Source: Meandrina meandrites
Taxonomy: Eukaryota > Cnidaria > Anthozoa > Scleractinia > Meandrinidae
Direction: 5' to 3'
DNA: 64,000 nucleotides
Assembly: GCA_963693305.1 (NCBI GenBank)
Contig: OY855904.1
Span: 43,945,304-44,009,303 of the forward strand
Part shown: piece by piece, positions 26,406 through 38,805 of the stretch
How positions within the stretch are numbered: position 1 is the stretch's first letter
Layout of the letters: each line of letters opens with the position of its first letter
Translations under genes and position numbers: made by a program
The notes under the pieces: generated by a model
The model's input: the letters and a program-made list of their open reading frames with translations, nothing else
Databases searched by the model: none
What the model was told of the DNA's origin: nothing

Positions 26406-29400
26406 AACAACTACTAGTAACGACCTACAACTACTAGTAACTACCTACAACTACTAGTAACTACCTACAACTACTAGTAACTACCAACAACTACTAGTAA
26501 CTACCAACAACTACTAGTAACTACCAACAACTACTAGTAACTACCTACAACTACTAGTAACTACCTACAACTACTCGTAACTACCTACAACTACCAATAA
26601 CTACCAACAACTACTATTAACTACCTACAACTACTAGTAACTACCTACAACTACCAATAACTACCAACAACTACTAGTAACTACCAACAACTACTAGTAA
26701 CTACGTACAACTACCAATAACTACCAACAACTACTAGTAGCTACCAACAACTACTAGTAACTACCTACAACTACTAGTAATTACCTACAACTACTAGTAA
26801 CTACCAACAACTACTAGTAACTACGTACAACTACTAGTAACTACCTACAACTACCAATAACTACCAACAAATACTAGTAACTACCAACAACTACTAGTAA
26901 CTACCTACAACTACTAGTAACTACGTACAACTACTAGTAATTACCTACAACTACTAGTAACTACCTACAACTACCAATAACTACCAACAACTACTAGTAA
27001 CTACCAACAACTACTAGTAACTACCTACAACTACTAGTAACTACATACAACTACTAGTAACTACCTACAACTACTAGTAATTACCAACAACTACTAATAA
27101 CTACCAACAACTACTAGTAACTACCAACAACTACTAGTAACTACGTAAAACTACCAATAACTACCAACAACTACTAGTAACTACCAACAACTACTAGTAA
27201 CTACCAACAACTACTAGTAACTACGTACAACTACCAATAACTACCAACAACTACTAGTAACTACGTACAACTACCAATAACTACCAACAACTACTAGTAA
27301 CTACGTACAACTACTAGTAACTACCTACAACTACTAGTAACTACGTACAACTACTAGTAACTACCAACAACTACTAGTAACTACGTACAACTACCAATAA
27401 CTACCAACAACTACTAGTAACTACCAACAACTACTAGTAAGTACCAACAACTACTAGTAACTACCAACAACTACTAGTAACTACGTACAACTACTAGTAA
27501 CTACCAACAACTACCAGTAACTACCTACAACTAGTAGTAACTACCTACAACTACTAGTAACTACCAACAACTACCAATAACTACCAACAACTACTATTAA
27601 CTACCTACAACTACTAGTAACTACCTACAACTACTAGTAACTACCTACAACTACTAGAAACTACCTACAACTACCAATAACTACCAACAACTACTATTAA
27701 CTACCTACAACTACTAGTAACTACCTACAACTACTAGTAACTACCTACAACTACTAGAAACTACCTACAACTACTAGTAACTACCTACAACTACCAATAA
27801 CTACCAACAACTACTATTAACTACCTACAACTACTAGTAACTACCTACAACTAGTAGTAACTACCTACAACTACCAATAACTACCAACAACTACTATTAA
27901 CTACCTACAACTACTAGTAACTACCTACAACTAGTAGTAACTACCTACAACTACCAATAACTACCAACAACTACTATTAACTACCTACAACTACTAGTAA
28001 CTACCTACAACTACTAGTAACTACCAACAACTACCAATAACTACCAACAACTACTATTAACTACCTACAACTACTAGTAACTACCTACAACTAGTAGTAA
28101 CTACCTACAACTACTAGTAACTACCAACAACTACCAATAACTACCAACAACTACTATTAACTACCTACAACTACTAGTAACTACCTACAACTACTAGTAA
28201 CTACCTACAACTACTAGAAACTACCTACAACTACTAGTAACTACCTACAACTACCAATAACTACCAACAACTACTATTAACTACCTACAACTACTAGTAA
28301 CTACCTACAACTACTAGTAACTACCTACAACTACTAGTAACTACCTACAACTACTAGTAACTACCTACAACTACTCGTAACTACCTACAACTACCAATAA
28401 CTACCAACAACTACTATTAACTACCTACAACTACTAGTAACTACCTACAACTACCAATAACTACCAACAACTACTAGTAACTACCAACAACTACTAGTAA
28501 CTACGTACAACTACCAATAACTACCAACAACTACTAGTAGCTACCAACAACTACTAGTAACTACCTACAACTACTAGTAATTACCTACAACTACTAGTAA
28601 CTACCAACAACTACTAGTAACTACGTACAACTACTAGTAACTACCTACAACTACCAATAACTACCAACAAATACTAGTAACTACCAACAACTACTAGTAA
28701 CTACCTACAACTACTAGTAACTACGTACAACTACTAGTAATTACCTACAACTACTAGTAACTACCTACAACTACCAATAACTACCAACAACTACTAGTAA
28801 CTACCAACAACTACTAGTAACTACCTACAACTACTAGTAACTACATACAACTACTAGTAACTACCTACAACTACTAGTAATTACCAACAACTACTAATAA
28901 CTACCAACAACTACTAGTAACTACCAACAACTACTAGTAACTACGTAAAACTACCAATAACTACCAACAACTACTAGTAACTACCAACAACTACTAGTAA
29001 CTACCAACAACTACTAGTAACTACGTACAACTACCAATAACTACCAACAACTACTAGTAACTACGTACAACTACCAATAACTACCAACAACTACTAGTAA
29101 CTACGTACAACTACTAGTAACTACCTACAACTACTAGTAACTACGTACAACTACTAGTAACTACCAACAACTACTAGTAACTACGTACAACTACCAATAA
29201 CTACCAACAACTACTAGTAACTACCAACAACTACTAGTAAGTACCAACAACTACTAGTAACTACCAACAACTACTAGTAACTACGTACAACTACTAGTAA
29301 CTACCAACAACTACCAGTAACTACCTACAACTAGTAGTAACTACCTACAACTACTAGTAACTACCAACAACTACCAATAACTACCAACAACTACTATTAA

Positions 29401-31184
29401 CTACCTACAACTACTAGTAACTACCTACAACTACTAGTAACTACCTACAACTACTAGAAACTACCTACAACTACCAATAACTACCAACAACTACTATTAA
29501 CTACCTACAACTACTAGTAACTACCTACAACTACTAGTAACTACCTACAACTACTAGAAACTACCTACAACTACTAGTAACTACCTACAACTACCAATAA
29601 CTACCAACAACTACTATTAACTACCTACAACTACTAGTAACTACCTACAACTAGTAGTAACTACCTACAACTACCAATAACTACCAACAACTACTATTAA
29701 CTACCTACAACTACTAGTAACTACCTACAACTAGTAGTAACTACCTACAACTACCAATAACTACCAACAACTACTATTAACTACCTACAACTACTAGTAA
29801 CTACCTACAACTACTAGTAACTACCAACAACTACCAATAACTACCAACAACTACTATTAACTACCTACAACTACTAGTAACTACCTACAACTAGTAGTAA
29901 CTACCTACAACTACTAGTAACTACCAACAACTACCAATAACTACCAACAACTACTATTAACTACCTACAACTACTAGTAACTACCTACAACTACTAGTAA
30001 CTACCTACAACTACTAGAAACTACCTACAACTACTAGTAACTACCTACAACTACCAATAACTACCAACAACTACTATTAACTACCTACAACTACTAGTAA
30101 CTACCTACAACTACTAGTAACTACCTACAACTACTAGTAACTACCTACAACTACTAGTAACTACCTACAACTACCAATAACTACCAACAACTACTATTAA
30201 CTACCTACAACTACTAGTAACTACCTACAACTACCAATAACTACCAACAACTACTAGTAACTACCAACAACTACTAGTAACTACGTACAACTACCAATAA
30301 CTACCAACAACTACTAGTAACTACCAACAACTACTAGTAACTACCTACAACTACTAGTAATTACCTACAACTACTAGTAACTACCAACAACTACTAGTAA
30401 CTACGTACAACTACTAGTAACTACCTACAACTACCAATAACTACCAACAACTACTAGTAACTACCAACAACTACTAGTAACTACCTACAACTACTAGTAA
30501 CTACGTACAACTACTAGTAATTACCTACAACTACTAGTAACTACCTACAACTACCAATAACTACCAACAACTACTAGTAACTACCAACAACTACTAGTAA
30601 CTACCTACAACTACTAGTAACTACGTACAACTACTAGTAACTACGTACAACTACTAGTAACTACCTACAACTACTAGTAATTGCCTACAACTACTAGTAA
30701 CTACCTACAACTACCAATAACTACCAACAACTACTAGTAACTACCAACAACTACTAGTAACTACCTACAACTACTAGTAATTGCCTACAACTACTAGTAA
30801 CTACCTACAACTACCAATAACTACCAACAACTACTAGTAACTACCAACAACTACTAGTAACTACCAACAACTACTAGTAACTACCTACAACTACTAGTAA
30901 CTACCTACAACTACTAGTAACTATCTACAACTACTAGTAACTACCTACAACTACTAGTAATTACCTACAACTACTAGTAACTACCTACAACTACCAATAA
31001 CTACCAACAACTACTAGTAACTACCAACAACTACTAGTAACTACCAACAACTACTAGTAACTACCTACAACTACTAGTAACTACCTACAACTACTAGTAA
31101 CTATCTACAACTACTAGTAACTACCTACAACTACTAGTAACTACCTACAACTACTAGTAACTACCAACAACTACTAGTAACTAC
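26402..31184 (-). repeat. 20-bp minisatellite array, right arm (~240 units, inverted)
   Basis: The plus-strand unit is CTACCTACAACTACTAGTAA, the exact reverse complement of the left-arm unit, with variants CCAACA, CGTACA and CCAATAA. The register stays at 20 bases throughout. The right arm carries CGTACA variants that are nearly absent from the left arm, so the two arms have evolved partly apart. No coding capacity. Confidence 0.97.
26541..30140 (-). repeat. 1800-base higher-order repeat, two near-identical copies
   Basis: The order of variant units in 26541-28340 recurs in 28341-30140 with an offset of exactly 1800 bases. Rare words match at that offset, for example TAAGTACCAACAA at 27439/29239, CTACATACAA at 27041/28841 and CTACGTAAAA at 27141/28941. 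A third, more diverged and partial copy follows from about 30161 with offset 1780. Confidence 0.9.
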
Positions 31185-31318
31185 TAAAAACTGCTAATAA
31201 CCACCAATACTAACAACTAGGAAATAAATTATACCCTAATGAAAGTAGTCATAGAATATTTAGTAATACATGAACTACTTCAGTCGGTGCACTTGTGGCA
31301 TTCTACCATGAAGTATAT
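31185..31318 (-). repeat. Right outer terminal inverted repeat
   Basis: Inverted counterpart of 10992-11125. On the plus strand it reads CTACTAAAAACTGCTAATAA at the array side and ends TTCTACCATGAAGTATAT at 31318. Differences from the left copy are scattered point changes. Confidence 0.85.
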
Positions 31319-31948
31319 GCCAAAGAGCCCGCTCGTTCGTTCGTTCTGCCCGCTTGGAAAGGGATCGACTGTTTACGCGGGCGAATAGCCATTATTTTCC
31401 AAAGCAAAAGGAGTGAGCGATGCCATTGTCATTTGCAGAGCTTCTTGTCCCTCTTAGCCGTAGTCTCCTGCGCTCCTTCCATTTGGCTCGTTACGCAATC
31501 TTCAGAAAAGATTGCGTGACGAGCCAAAAGAACGTCTGCCGTAGCCATGGTAGCCGGCTTCTCATACCCAGGGCAAGCGGCTCTGGGAACAAGAAGGGAG
31601 CGATACGAGTGCGAAGCACTCTATCTAACCTAAGATCATGTCCTTTCTCCATGCTTATCACTTCAGGAAGGGCATGATTTTTCCCCACTACATAAAAAGA
31701 AAAAAAAATAGAAGCCGCCTAATCGCAGGTTACAAGCACTCGTTTTAGAGAGCATTCACGAGAAACTTGTGGGGAAGAGGACTGATGACAGAAAATACCC
31801 TTTGTTAAAAAAAATTTAGGACCCTGCTTGTCTAGTGTAAAAAATCTCAAGTACCACCTCCACAGTCCTCTGAAATTTTTGATTTTGTCGAACGGCGAGT
31901 TCTCATCGTCAAATTTAATCTTAGAGGACCGCCGAAACTAGAGTTTGG
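31319..31948. other. Repeat-rich flank of the large element
   Basis: 31326-31382 matches the dispersed repeat seen at 9075-9150. A hairpin with 20-base arms (TTGGCTCGTTACGCAATCTT at 31483-31502 and its complement at 31508-31527, one mismatch, 5-base loop) follows. No gene recognised. Confidence 0.6.
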
Positions 31949-32165
31949 TAGCCTGCAGAACAGGCGATTTATTTAGTTAGTTTTCGGGACGCGCGAAGCG
32001 CGACAGCAAGCGTGAAGAGCGAGGGCGAGCGCGAAGTGCGAAGTGAAAAAGAAAGTGGGCGGAAGAGCACAAACAATAGTGTGGCTACACTTCGCGCTTC
32101 GGGCTCGGCCTCGCGCTTCGCGCGTCCCGAAAACTAACTAAATAAATCGCCTGTTCTGCAGGCTA
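31949..32165. mobile_element. 217-bp MITE with 55-bp perfect inverted ends
   Basis: Ends are 31949-32003 (TAGCCTGCAGAACAGGCGAT and on) and 32111-32165 (to ATCGCCTGTTCTGCAGGCTA), identical over 55 bases when inverted. The centre is rich in GCGAAGCGC-type words. The perfect ends suggest recent insertion. Confidence 0.9.
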
Positions 32166-32639
32166 GAGTTTCGGGGTAGCCTCCTCGATGTGTTTTGAAT
32201 TGTAAAATTGTAATATCGAATGTAGTTGAGTTCTTGAGGACTTAGTTCTGAGAAGTCCAAATGCTTTGCCTTAATGAAACCCGTCTAAACCCCTGGTTGA
32301 TGGCAGCTGGAGAAATATGTGTATAATTTACATTAGATAACCACAGAAAGTCGGGGAAGGTTTGAACTTTGGGACAAAAAACATTTCAAGATTATTAGAT
32401 GATAAAGACAGCAAAAAGCACAAAAGAAGTTTGATTTTTAAAGCTTATCCTCAGGAAAGAAACATTCAAAATCCAGCAACAGCGGAGGAATTGGCCACTG
32501 TTAAGCGAAAATTCCAGGCCGAAGTGAGAAACCACTTAAATGCATTTTGTGGTTTTAGAGCTCTGAAAATACTTTGAATGAATAATAAAACAATTATTGC
32601 ATTCGTCTTTCGTATGATATGTAGAGGGTCTATGTAGAA
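32166..32639. other. Non-coding stretch
   Basis: A 71-codon open frame (32362-32577) is present. It is Lys/Arg-rich, has no recognisable domain and no splice signals I trust. I see nothing else. Confidence 0.4.
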
Positions 32640-32836
32640 TTAGTATCACCCAACTAGTGGACTAATGCAAATCCTGTATTTTGATTGGCTACGCTACTAA
32701 AGGACTATTAGTAATAGTCATCGAGTAGCGAAATTCGTGACGCTTTCTTTCGTTTTATTCCCAAATAAATCTTTCTTCAACTTGCATTTGCTAACTTTAT
32801 TATTGCTTTTTCTGTCCGACTAGTTGTGTGATACTA

Positions 32837-32837
<1 letters not shown>
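32640..32837. mobile_element. ~198-bp MITE with 19-bp inverted ends
   Basis: TTAGTATCACCCAACTAGT (32640-32658) and ACTAGTTGTGTGATACTAA (32819-32837) are inverted with one mismatch. It is followed directly by another foldback repeat, so the two may form one composite insertion. Confidence 0.7.
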
Positions 32838-32868
<31 letters not shown>

Positions 32869-32946
32869 AGGTCAATAGCCCATTCGGCTTCGCCTCATGG
32901 GCTATTGACCCGTAGCCCTTTCGGGCTACGGGTCTAATTGTTAATT
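32838..32946. repeat. Foldback repeat, copy 2 of the family at 21921
   Basis: AACAATTAGACCC on the left pairs with GGGTCTAATTGTT on the right; inside, GTCAATAGCCCAT pairs with ATGGGCTATTGAC, and CCGTAGCCC-TTTC-GGGCTACGG is a stem. It is the fuller of the two copies in the window. Confidence 0.8.
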
Positions 32947-33016
32947 ATGCTTTCGGCTTCGGTGGATAACACCCTTCTTGAACTTCATATCATATTCAGC
33001 CTCATCCAATAATTGC

Positions 33017-34035
33017 TAAATATCTTAGCAAGAGAAAATGAGGGGACAGAGAGGGACGCGCCCAGTCAAGGCCTTGGGATATGTCAATTTCACTTAAGTT
33101 ATTTTTAGACGCTGCTCTGTTTCCCTTGACGTCCGCACACGTCACCCAAGGCGTGAGAAATTTGAACAACAAAGTCAGACCGCGTGGAGATACGTTTCTT
33201 CGATAAAAGCGACTTGTGGAATAATACTTTTTTAAGAGATTATTCGGAACAGAAGAGAGATTCTACAATCTCTCACAAATCCAATGGCTCTAGGAAATAT
33301 CGAATTTTGTTGAAGAATACGAGTCAACAAAGTTGCGCGAGGGAGGGCTACATTTCAATCATGTGGTGCCAGGACATCACGTAACGAGTAAGGGAAATAA
33401 TAAAGCTCAAGTGTCAAAGCGCTTGGTCTAATTGATGCAGGAAACAGATACAAGACAGAGCGAAATTATAGCTTTCTCGTTGTAAAGCTACAGCAGCTAG
33501 TGTCAGTAACAACAACACTTAAGCTTGATTTGCATGACCATTAAACATTACAGTATTGCGAAAGCATAAACCGGACATAGATGAATACCGATATGTTACC
33601 CGTGATAAGACACAACACAAGTTATCATCTTCATAGCCTGTGTACAGACGTCCCTCCCCGATTTTTTTTTTGCGGGGAGCGGACGGCTGTACACAGGCTA
33701 TCATCGGTCACGATTCTTATAACACTAGCGTCCTCAAAAGTCGTTGAGGAGTGCTTTCGATGCATGCGAAACTATTTTTGCCAATATCGATATCGAAATC
33801 TAAACGCCTGTAAATTCCACTTGGAAAGATATGTTGAGTATTCAACAGGACCAACAGCCGAAAAAACAAAATGTCACGCTGGCGCGGTCTAATGATTTTT
33901 CCAGAGCCGGAAATACGTTTCCGTGGACGTCCGCATCTCTAAAAATAACTTTAATGGCATCGACATATCCCGGCCAACGCCATCAAAGTCCCTCTCTGTC
34001 CCCTCATTTTCTCTTGATCTTAGCTGTTAAGATTC
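33017..34035. mobile_element. ~1.0-kb element with ~100-bp imperfect inverted ends
   Basis: The left end contains AAGAGAAAATGAGGGGACAG and AGAGGGAC; the right end contains GTCCCTCT and CTGTCCCCTCATTTTCTCTT. Further inward GGGATATGTC and TAAGTTATTTTTAGA pair with GACATATCCC and TCTAAAAATAACTTTA. A hairpin (ATAGCCTGTGTACAGACGTC at 33633, inverted at 33681-33701) is nested inside. No transposase is visible, so it is probably non-autonomous. Confidence 0.7.
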
Positions 34036-34277
34036 AAATCAGACAACTTTTTTTGTTGTTGTTTTAATACAGTCATACCTTGATGCTTACCACTTATTTT
34101 CACTTCAAGAGCTATACAAATTAATGAATAAATGAATTATTTATTTTTAGTTGTTTTATATCTTGTTTGTGTAATAATTTATTTATTTATTTTTAATTAA
34201 TTAGTTTATTTTTTTCATTTTTTTCCCTTATATATTGTTAAATCATAACAATATTATGATCAATTATATATATGTGT

Positions 34278-37200
34278 TTAAATATCAACATCTTTAGATG
34301 GGTCAGAACATAGAGGTTGTCCTGGAAATAATTCGATTTGACTGTTCATCTGCCTTTTAAGTATTTGTTCCAGTGTTGTAACGTACATCTCGGTCATATG
34401 CATCTTTTGTTTAACCGGATGATTGTTACCCATTACAGCAAAGGAACCAAATACCTTTGTGTGAAAGAGGCTCACACAACAACCGGCTGTCCACATGGAG
34501 TTGGGTATAACTATGTTCGGCTCCTCAGGCATTTTTTTTGACGCCTTTTTTTTTATCCTTATCTTATCGTTCGTAGAGAGAGTGATTCGAATGTTTGATG
34601 TGCCGGTCAGTAGAAACAAATCCCCTCCTTTCTTACTACACGTGTTCCTAGCATATTTCTTTATCCTGCGTTCATACTTAGACCACTGTCCAGAGTTGAA
34701 CGATGCATACTGCGGAACAGCGTTTGTGTAGGTGAAAGTGGAACTCAGGTGATCTTCATCGAAGGAGTAAATCTCTGCAGGAACCAGATGCCCCTTGTGG
34801 ATGCAAGGGAGTCTACCGGTATCGCTGTACATCAAATCAAGTTTCCCCCTATTGTTGTATCCAGGGATACCTTTAACAAATGAAATTAATACATTAGTTT
34901 GTAAATATATTTGTATCACAGGTTCTTGTTTTAAAATGGCTTATCGTTTTGTTGCTACAATAACAGTTCTGTTTCACGGAAAGCTTCCATATTTCGTGTA
35001 CTACGCTCATACATATGCCTACAGGAAAGTGAAAAAGAGCACCTCCGATCTACAAGCGAAAGCCGAGATCATGTTTCAGAGACTGCCAAGAAGTGAGGCT
35101 TTTATTCATTTTAAAAGCAAAAGAAATGGGTAATACCGAAGTTAAACGATTTTTGCGCCAGTGATACGTGCATGCCACGCACTAACGGCGACTTGCTTGT
35201 ACAGCGGAAAATTAATTTCCCTTATTCAACTTCATCATTATTATTGACTATTCTCACTGAAAACAACAACCATCTTTTTAGTTTTTTTTTTCGATCCCGC
35301 TTGACTATTCCAGGTAAAGTTCTTTAGATACATGTTAAATATAAAAGTTAAAAGATACGGTTGTATCTGACCTAAAAATGTTACAAATATATACTAAATT
35401 TTTGGCACCTTTCTGTTGCCTTCGTCCGAATAAAATGACTAAAAATGATTGAATTTAAAGCTTTTCACGGTCCCTAAGGGATACAATAAATGGCAAATAC
35501 GCTTCTGGAAAGGAATAGGAATTCCCGACTTCTGGACTAGAGGGACGTGTTGTATCGATCCATACTCTTTATTGTTCCTTGACTGATTCCGAGATATGAC
35601 AATGTAGAAATAATTCCGATAGATATTTTCCGCACAGAACTGGAGAAAGACCTTTTTCCGTTCCTTCCGATTCTCTTCCGATTCCTAGCATTTTTTTACA
35701 CGTGTTTCAAGTGTCAATCATGACTCGACTTAGTCCTCGCTGGCCAAACTAACTCGTTCCTAACTTATTTAAAACAGGACACGAGACTGTCATTTGCATC
35801 AATTGGGCAGCCAGAATTAAGGTGAACAAAATCCGAGGCCAGGGAATATTTTTAATTTATTGAGCATATATTATGGCTTAGGAAAATAGGGTCTAGAAAA
35901 TGAGATTTCTAAACGAGCGCTTTAAAAAAAAAACAGATAGAAGGCGTTAAATTCAAATTCGCACACTTAAACAACTTTTACTCGCTGGCAAAGTTTAAAT
36001 TAAAAAACAATCCCCTTCTGTTGTGGCACACTAGAGGTTATGACTGATCAATTTTTGAAAATCACATGCAGTGTTGTCTTCTACTCGATCGGCAACCTTG
36101 GACACAAAATCATGTTTTTTTTTTAATTTGGCACTAATGGCGCTCTAGCGTCGCTGTAAAGCGCGATCAACCAAATCAAAGACAATATTCGTAAACTTCC
36201 CTCACTCTGGAAACTATCAGCTCAATCGCACTTAAAACAGCTGAGTCCGAGATATAAGCGTTTTAAGGTGGCTCGAAGGGGTTTAGATATTCCGGTCTTT
36301 GGTATTCTATTGCAGCTACACCAATAACGTTGAGGTTAAACTTTTAATACAACTTTGTAAAGGTTTTACCAATGAACAAATTTCAGTTGCTATGACGTCA
36401 AAATTCGTTGCCATGGCAACGTCATATGAGGTCAAAGATACCTTATTTTCTACCGTTTGAGGCTAATAACTTAAAAACTAGACGGTGAAAGTTTTTGTTT
36501 TTCATATATGTTTGCCTACTGAGCAAAACAAGCAATTTAACAATGTTTAAAAAAATTCTGTAGGTAGGGTTCAGAGCCACCTTAAATTCGTGAAAAAATG
36601 ACGTAGCTTCAAATCCTACCTACAGATTTTTTTAAAAATTTGCGAAAATTTTTCTTTTGTCAGTTGGATAAAAATATATCAAAAACAAGAACTTTCACCG
36701 AGTAGTTTTTGAGTTATTAGCGTCAAAAGGTCCAAAATAGTGTATCTTTGACCTCATATGACGTTGCCATGGCAACGATTTTTGACGTCACAATGACGTC
36801 AATTTGTTCATTGGTAAAACTTGTACAAGTCTCTATTAAAAGATTTTTCTAAAAATTATTGGTATAGCTGCGATAGAACACCTAAAACAGGCATGTCTAA
36901 TTCTGACTAAACTGTTATGAGCCACCTTAAAAGATGAAGGAGAAGTAAATCTTCGCCTAATGAATTTCTTCATAGCTAGGTGTCCCCCCGTGACCGTAAT
37001 TCTGGCTGCCCATTTTATCTTAACCCTATCCAGACCCAAAAAGGGGGGGGGGGGACGGAAAGTACCCACGCTGACTTTGAATTTTTATAACTTTTTCAAA
37101 ACTCAGCCAAACACTGTCAAACTTTGCGACTTTATCTAAACTTTAATTAGCTGGCAATAAATTGGTAGGACAGGTTGTTGTGCCGGGAACTTGAGATTAC

Positions 37201-38407
37201 CACGCCAACGTCTTTTTGACAAACATGTTTTCCCAAAATTTGTAAATTTTGTGTTCCCATTAATGAAAATTAACTATAATTCAATTCTTGGTTTGCATGT
37301 GACGTCATAAAATTCCACCCAAAATTGTGAGGTTAATTCTTAGGAGATGTTTTTATGCGCATATATACGAGCTCACGAGCGAAGAGAAAGCGCTGTCATC
37401 ACAAAAGTGAATTTTAGATGATTGAGCTGATTTGCAGCGGCCATGTTGGTGTGCCAAAGTTGTGCACCAATAAGGCGTCTCCATACAAAGCTCTATAAAG
37501 TTGCGTGAAACGTTTTGGCAAATAACTCAAAAACGGCGCACCACAGATACCTGAGACTTGAGGAAGTTTTTCCAGTGTTAGTCTGTTATAGCATTTCCTT
37601 TTTGTTGGCTTCTTTCATTGACCGGTTTCTAATTTATTTTTTATGACGTGCAAGCCAGCAATTATTTTCACCTCTTTTAGGTATTCTTGCCCCGTTTTAT
37701 AGATTTTGAGTACTCTGGAGTAATTTTGAGCGCTTTTCTGACGTTTTGGAAAAATTTTGAAATCCAATATGGCGGATCCATGATGGCGGCTGTTTTCACA
37801 TCGTGATGTAATTATCACGTGATGTCATGTCATCATCCCACGTGACTTATATCAAAAGATAGATTTTCAGACATACTATATATCCTCTAAGATTCATTTT
37901 GATAGCATTTTAATACTTTCTGGAAGTTACGGAGGGAGGGGGGATCCCCCCACCCGGTCTGAAAAGACCCAAAGAAGCCCGGTCTAAACGAGGGATAATA
38001 TGGTGCGCCCTCTACTTCTCCGCCTGCTGTTCAATTGGAGACTCGATGTTAAAACATTGCTATATATAGTTGTGTTGATAAATAGAAGCTTCCTTTCACC
38101 TCGCTCTCTGCGAAAGCTTTTTCCAACCCTGGATGCAGAACCAAAATCTTTTGTTTTGTATCCTGGAACAACGTAGGCTGAATAGACTGGAATTTTATAA
38201 CCCAGATCAAACATGGTGGAATATGTAAAGAGCCTAGCCAGCAGGGGCTTGCTGCGTCTATCACTCGTCTGGCAGATGTATCTAATGTCGTTTGCGTCTT
38301 TAGTACTACTTTGGAAACCGACTGGTGGTTGTTTTTTGACGAAGAACCTTCGATAGCAGTTAAGTGGTTCGTTTGAAATCGCCGATAAAACCACTGATCT
38401 ACGTTGC
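34278..38407 (-). CDS. ENDOD1-like DNA/RNA non-specific endonuclease (2 exons seen)
   Basis: Exon 38100-38407 has the N-terminal pattern of the family: PLNCYRRFFVKKQPPVGF, DIRYICQTSD, then YKIPVYSAYVVPGYK. Exon 34278-34870 has the nuclease core: HKGHLVPAEIYSF with the catalytic His, then STFTYTNAVPQYASFNSGQW and GGDLFLLTGTS. The donor (CGAG-GTGAAAG) and acceptor (TTAAAG) phases agree across a 3.2 kb intron, which contains MITEs. EndoG/ENDOD1-type enzymes cut nucleic acid with a His and metal-binding Asn. ENDOD1 proteins are usually secreted or membrane-linked; here the signal peptide is missing and an acceptor (CTTTCCAG) precedes the first exon, so a 5' exon probably lies further right. No stop or frameshift is seen in the two exons. 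Confidence 0.7.
35140..36262. other. Intron of the ENDOD1-like gene, no feature
   Basis: A/T-rich, low coding signal on both strands. I see nothing definable here. Confidence 0.5.
36263..36930. mobile_element. Inverted pair of ~330-bp MITE copies in the ENDOD1-like intron
   Basis: TTAAGGTGGCTC (36263-36274) opens the left copy; its mate GAGCCACCTTAA occurs at 36574-36585 and again at 36919-36930. The left half (36263-36585) recurs inverted in the right half: for example GTTGCCATGGCAACGTCATA and TGAGGTCAAAGATAC on the left match the inverted text near 36742-36778. The arms are diverged in places. Confidence 0.75.
36931..38099. other. Intron of the ENDOD1-like gene, 3' of the MITE pair
   Basis: Contains a short G/C homopolymer near 37044-37055 and 37947-37951. 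No gene recognised. Confidence 0.4.
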
Positions 38408-38617
38408 CTGGAAAGTTGGCTTTCCTGTTTGGTATCATTAGCAAGCCCTGTTTAACAGAAAAATAGTGCACATTAGCCAATATAATCAGAATTAAGAATA
38501 TTTCAACACTTTTTTGTCACATTAGTTATAATGTACTGCAGGAAATTCGTTTTTTCCTGTTTTTATCTATAAACCCAGACAAATTGGATACTTTCAGTTA
38601 ACTCGGTTACTATTATT

Positions 38618-38623
38618 ATCGCC

Positions 38624-38671
<48 letters not shown>

Positions 38672-38764
38672 AACATGGACACTGTTGAAATGGGTTTTAA
38701 TAATTTATTTCTTTTACTTTCTTTTACCTTGTATATACCAATTTGTATGGAATATGTTTTAAAA

Positions 38765-38802
<38 letters not shown>

Positions 38803-38805
38803 GAT
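38618..38805 (+). repeat. Two ATT microsatellites
   Basis: (ATT)n runs lie at about 38624-38670 and 38767-38801, separated by about 95 bases of unique sequence. Confidence 0.9.

Larger units (their letters stand above)
10992..31318. mobile_element. Putative giant DNA transposon (~20.3 kb) with minisatellite-filled inverted termini
   Basis: The two ends are inverted copies. The left starts ATATACTTCGTGGTAGAATG; the right, read on the minus strand, starts ATATACTTCATGGTAGAATG; the match continues for about 130 bases into the 20-bp arrays. Inside each ~5 kb array border sits a gene-bearing core (16.1-26.4 kb) with a leftward transposase/OTU/CXC gene and a rightward gene of unknown function. The core also holds later insertions: small MITEs and two LINE tails. 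Homology between ends stops at 10992 and 31318; I could not identify a convincing target-site duplication. The right flank begins in a dispersed repeat also seen at 9075. Transposon identity is inferred from inverted ends plus transposase; the family name is uncertain (a KDZ-type relative is one possibility). Confidence 0.75.

Noticed and set aside
11126..31184. Telomeric or centromeric satellite
   Set aside because: The unit does not match TTAGGG-type repeats, and the two arrays are inverted around genes with shared outer termini, which fits element ends better.
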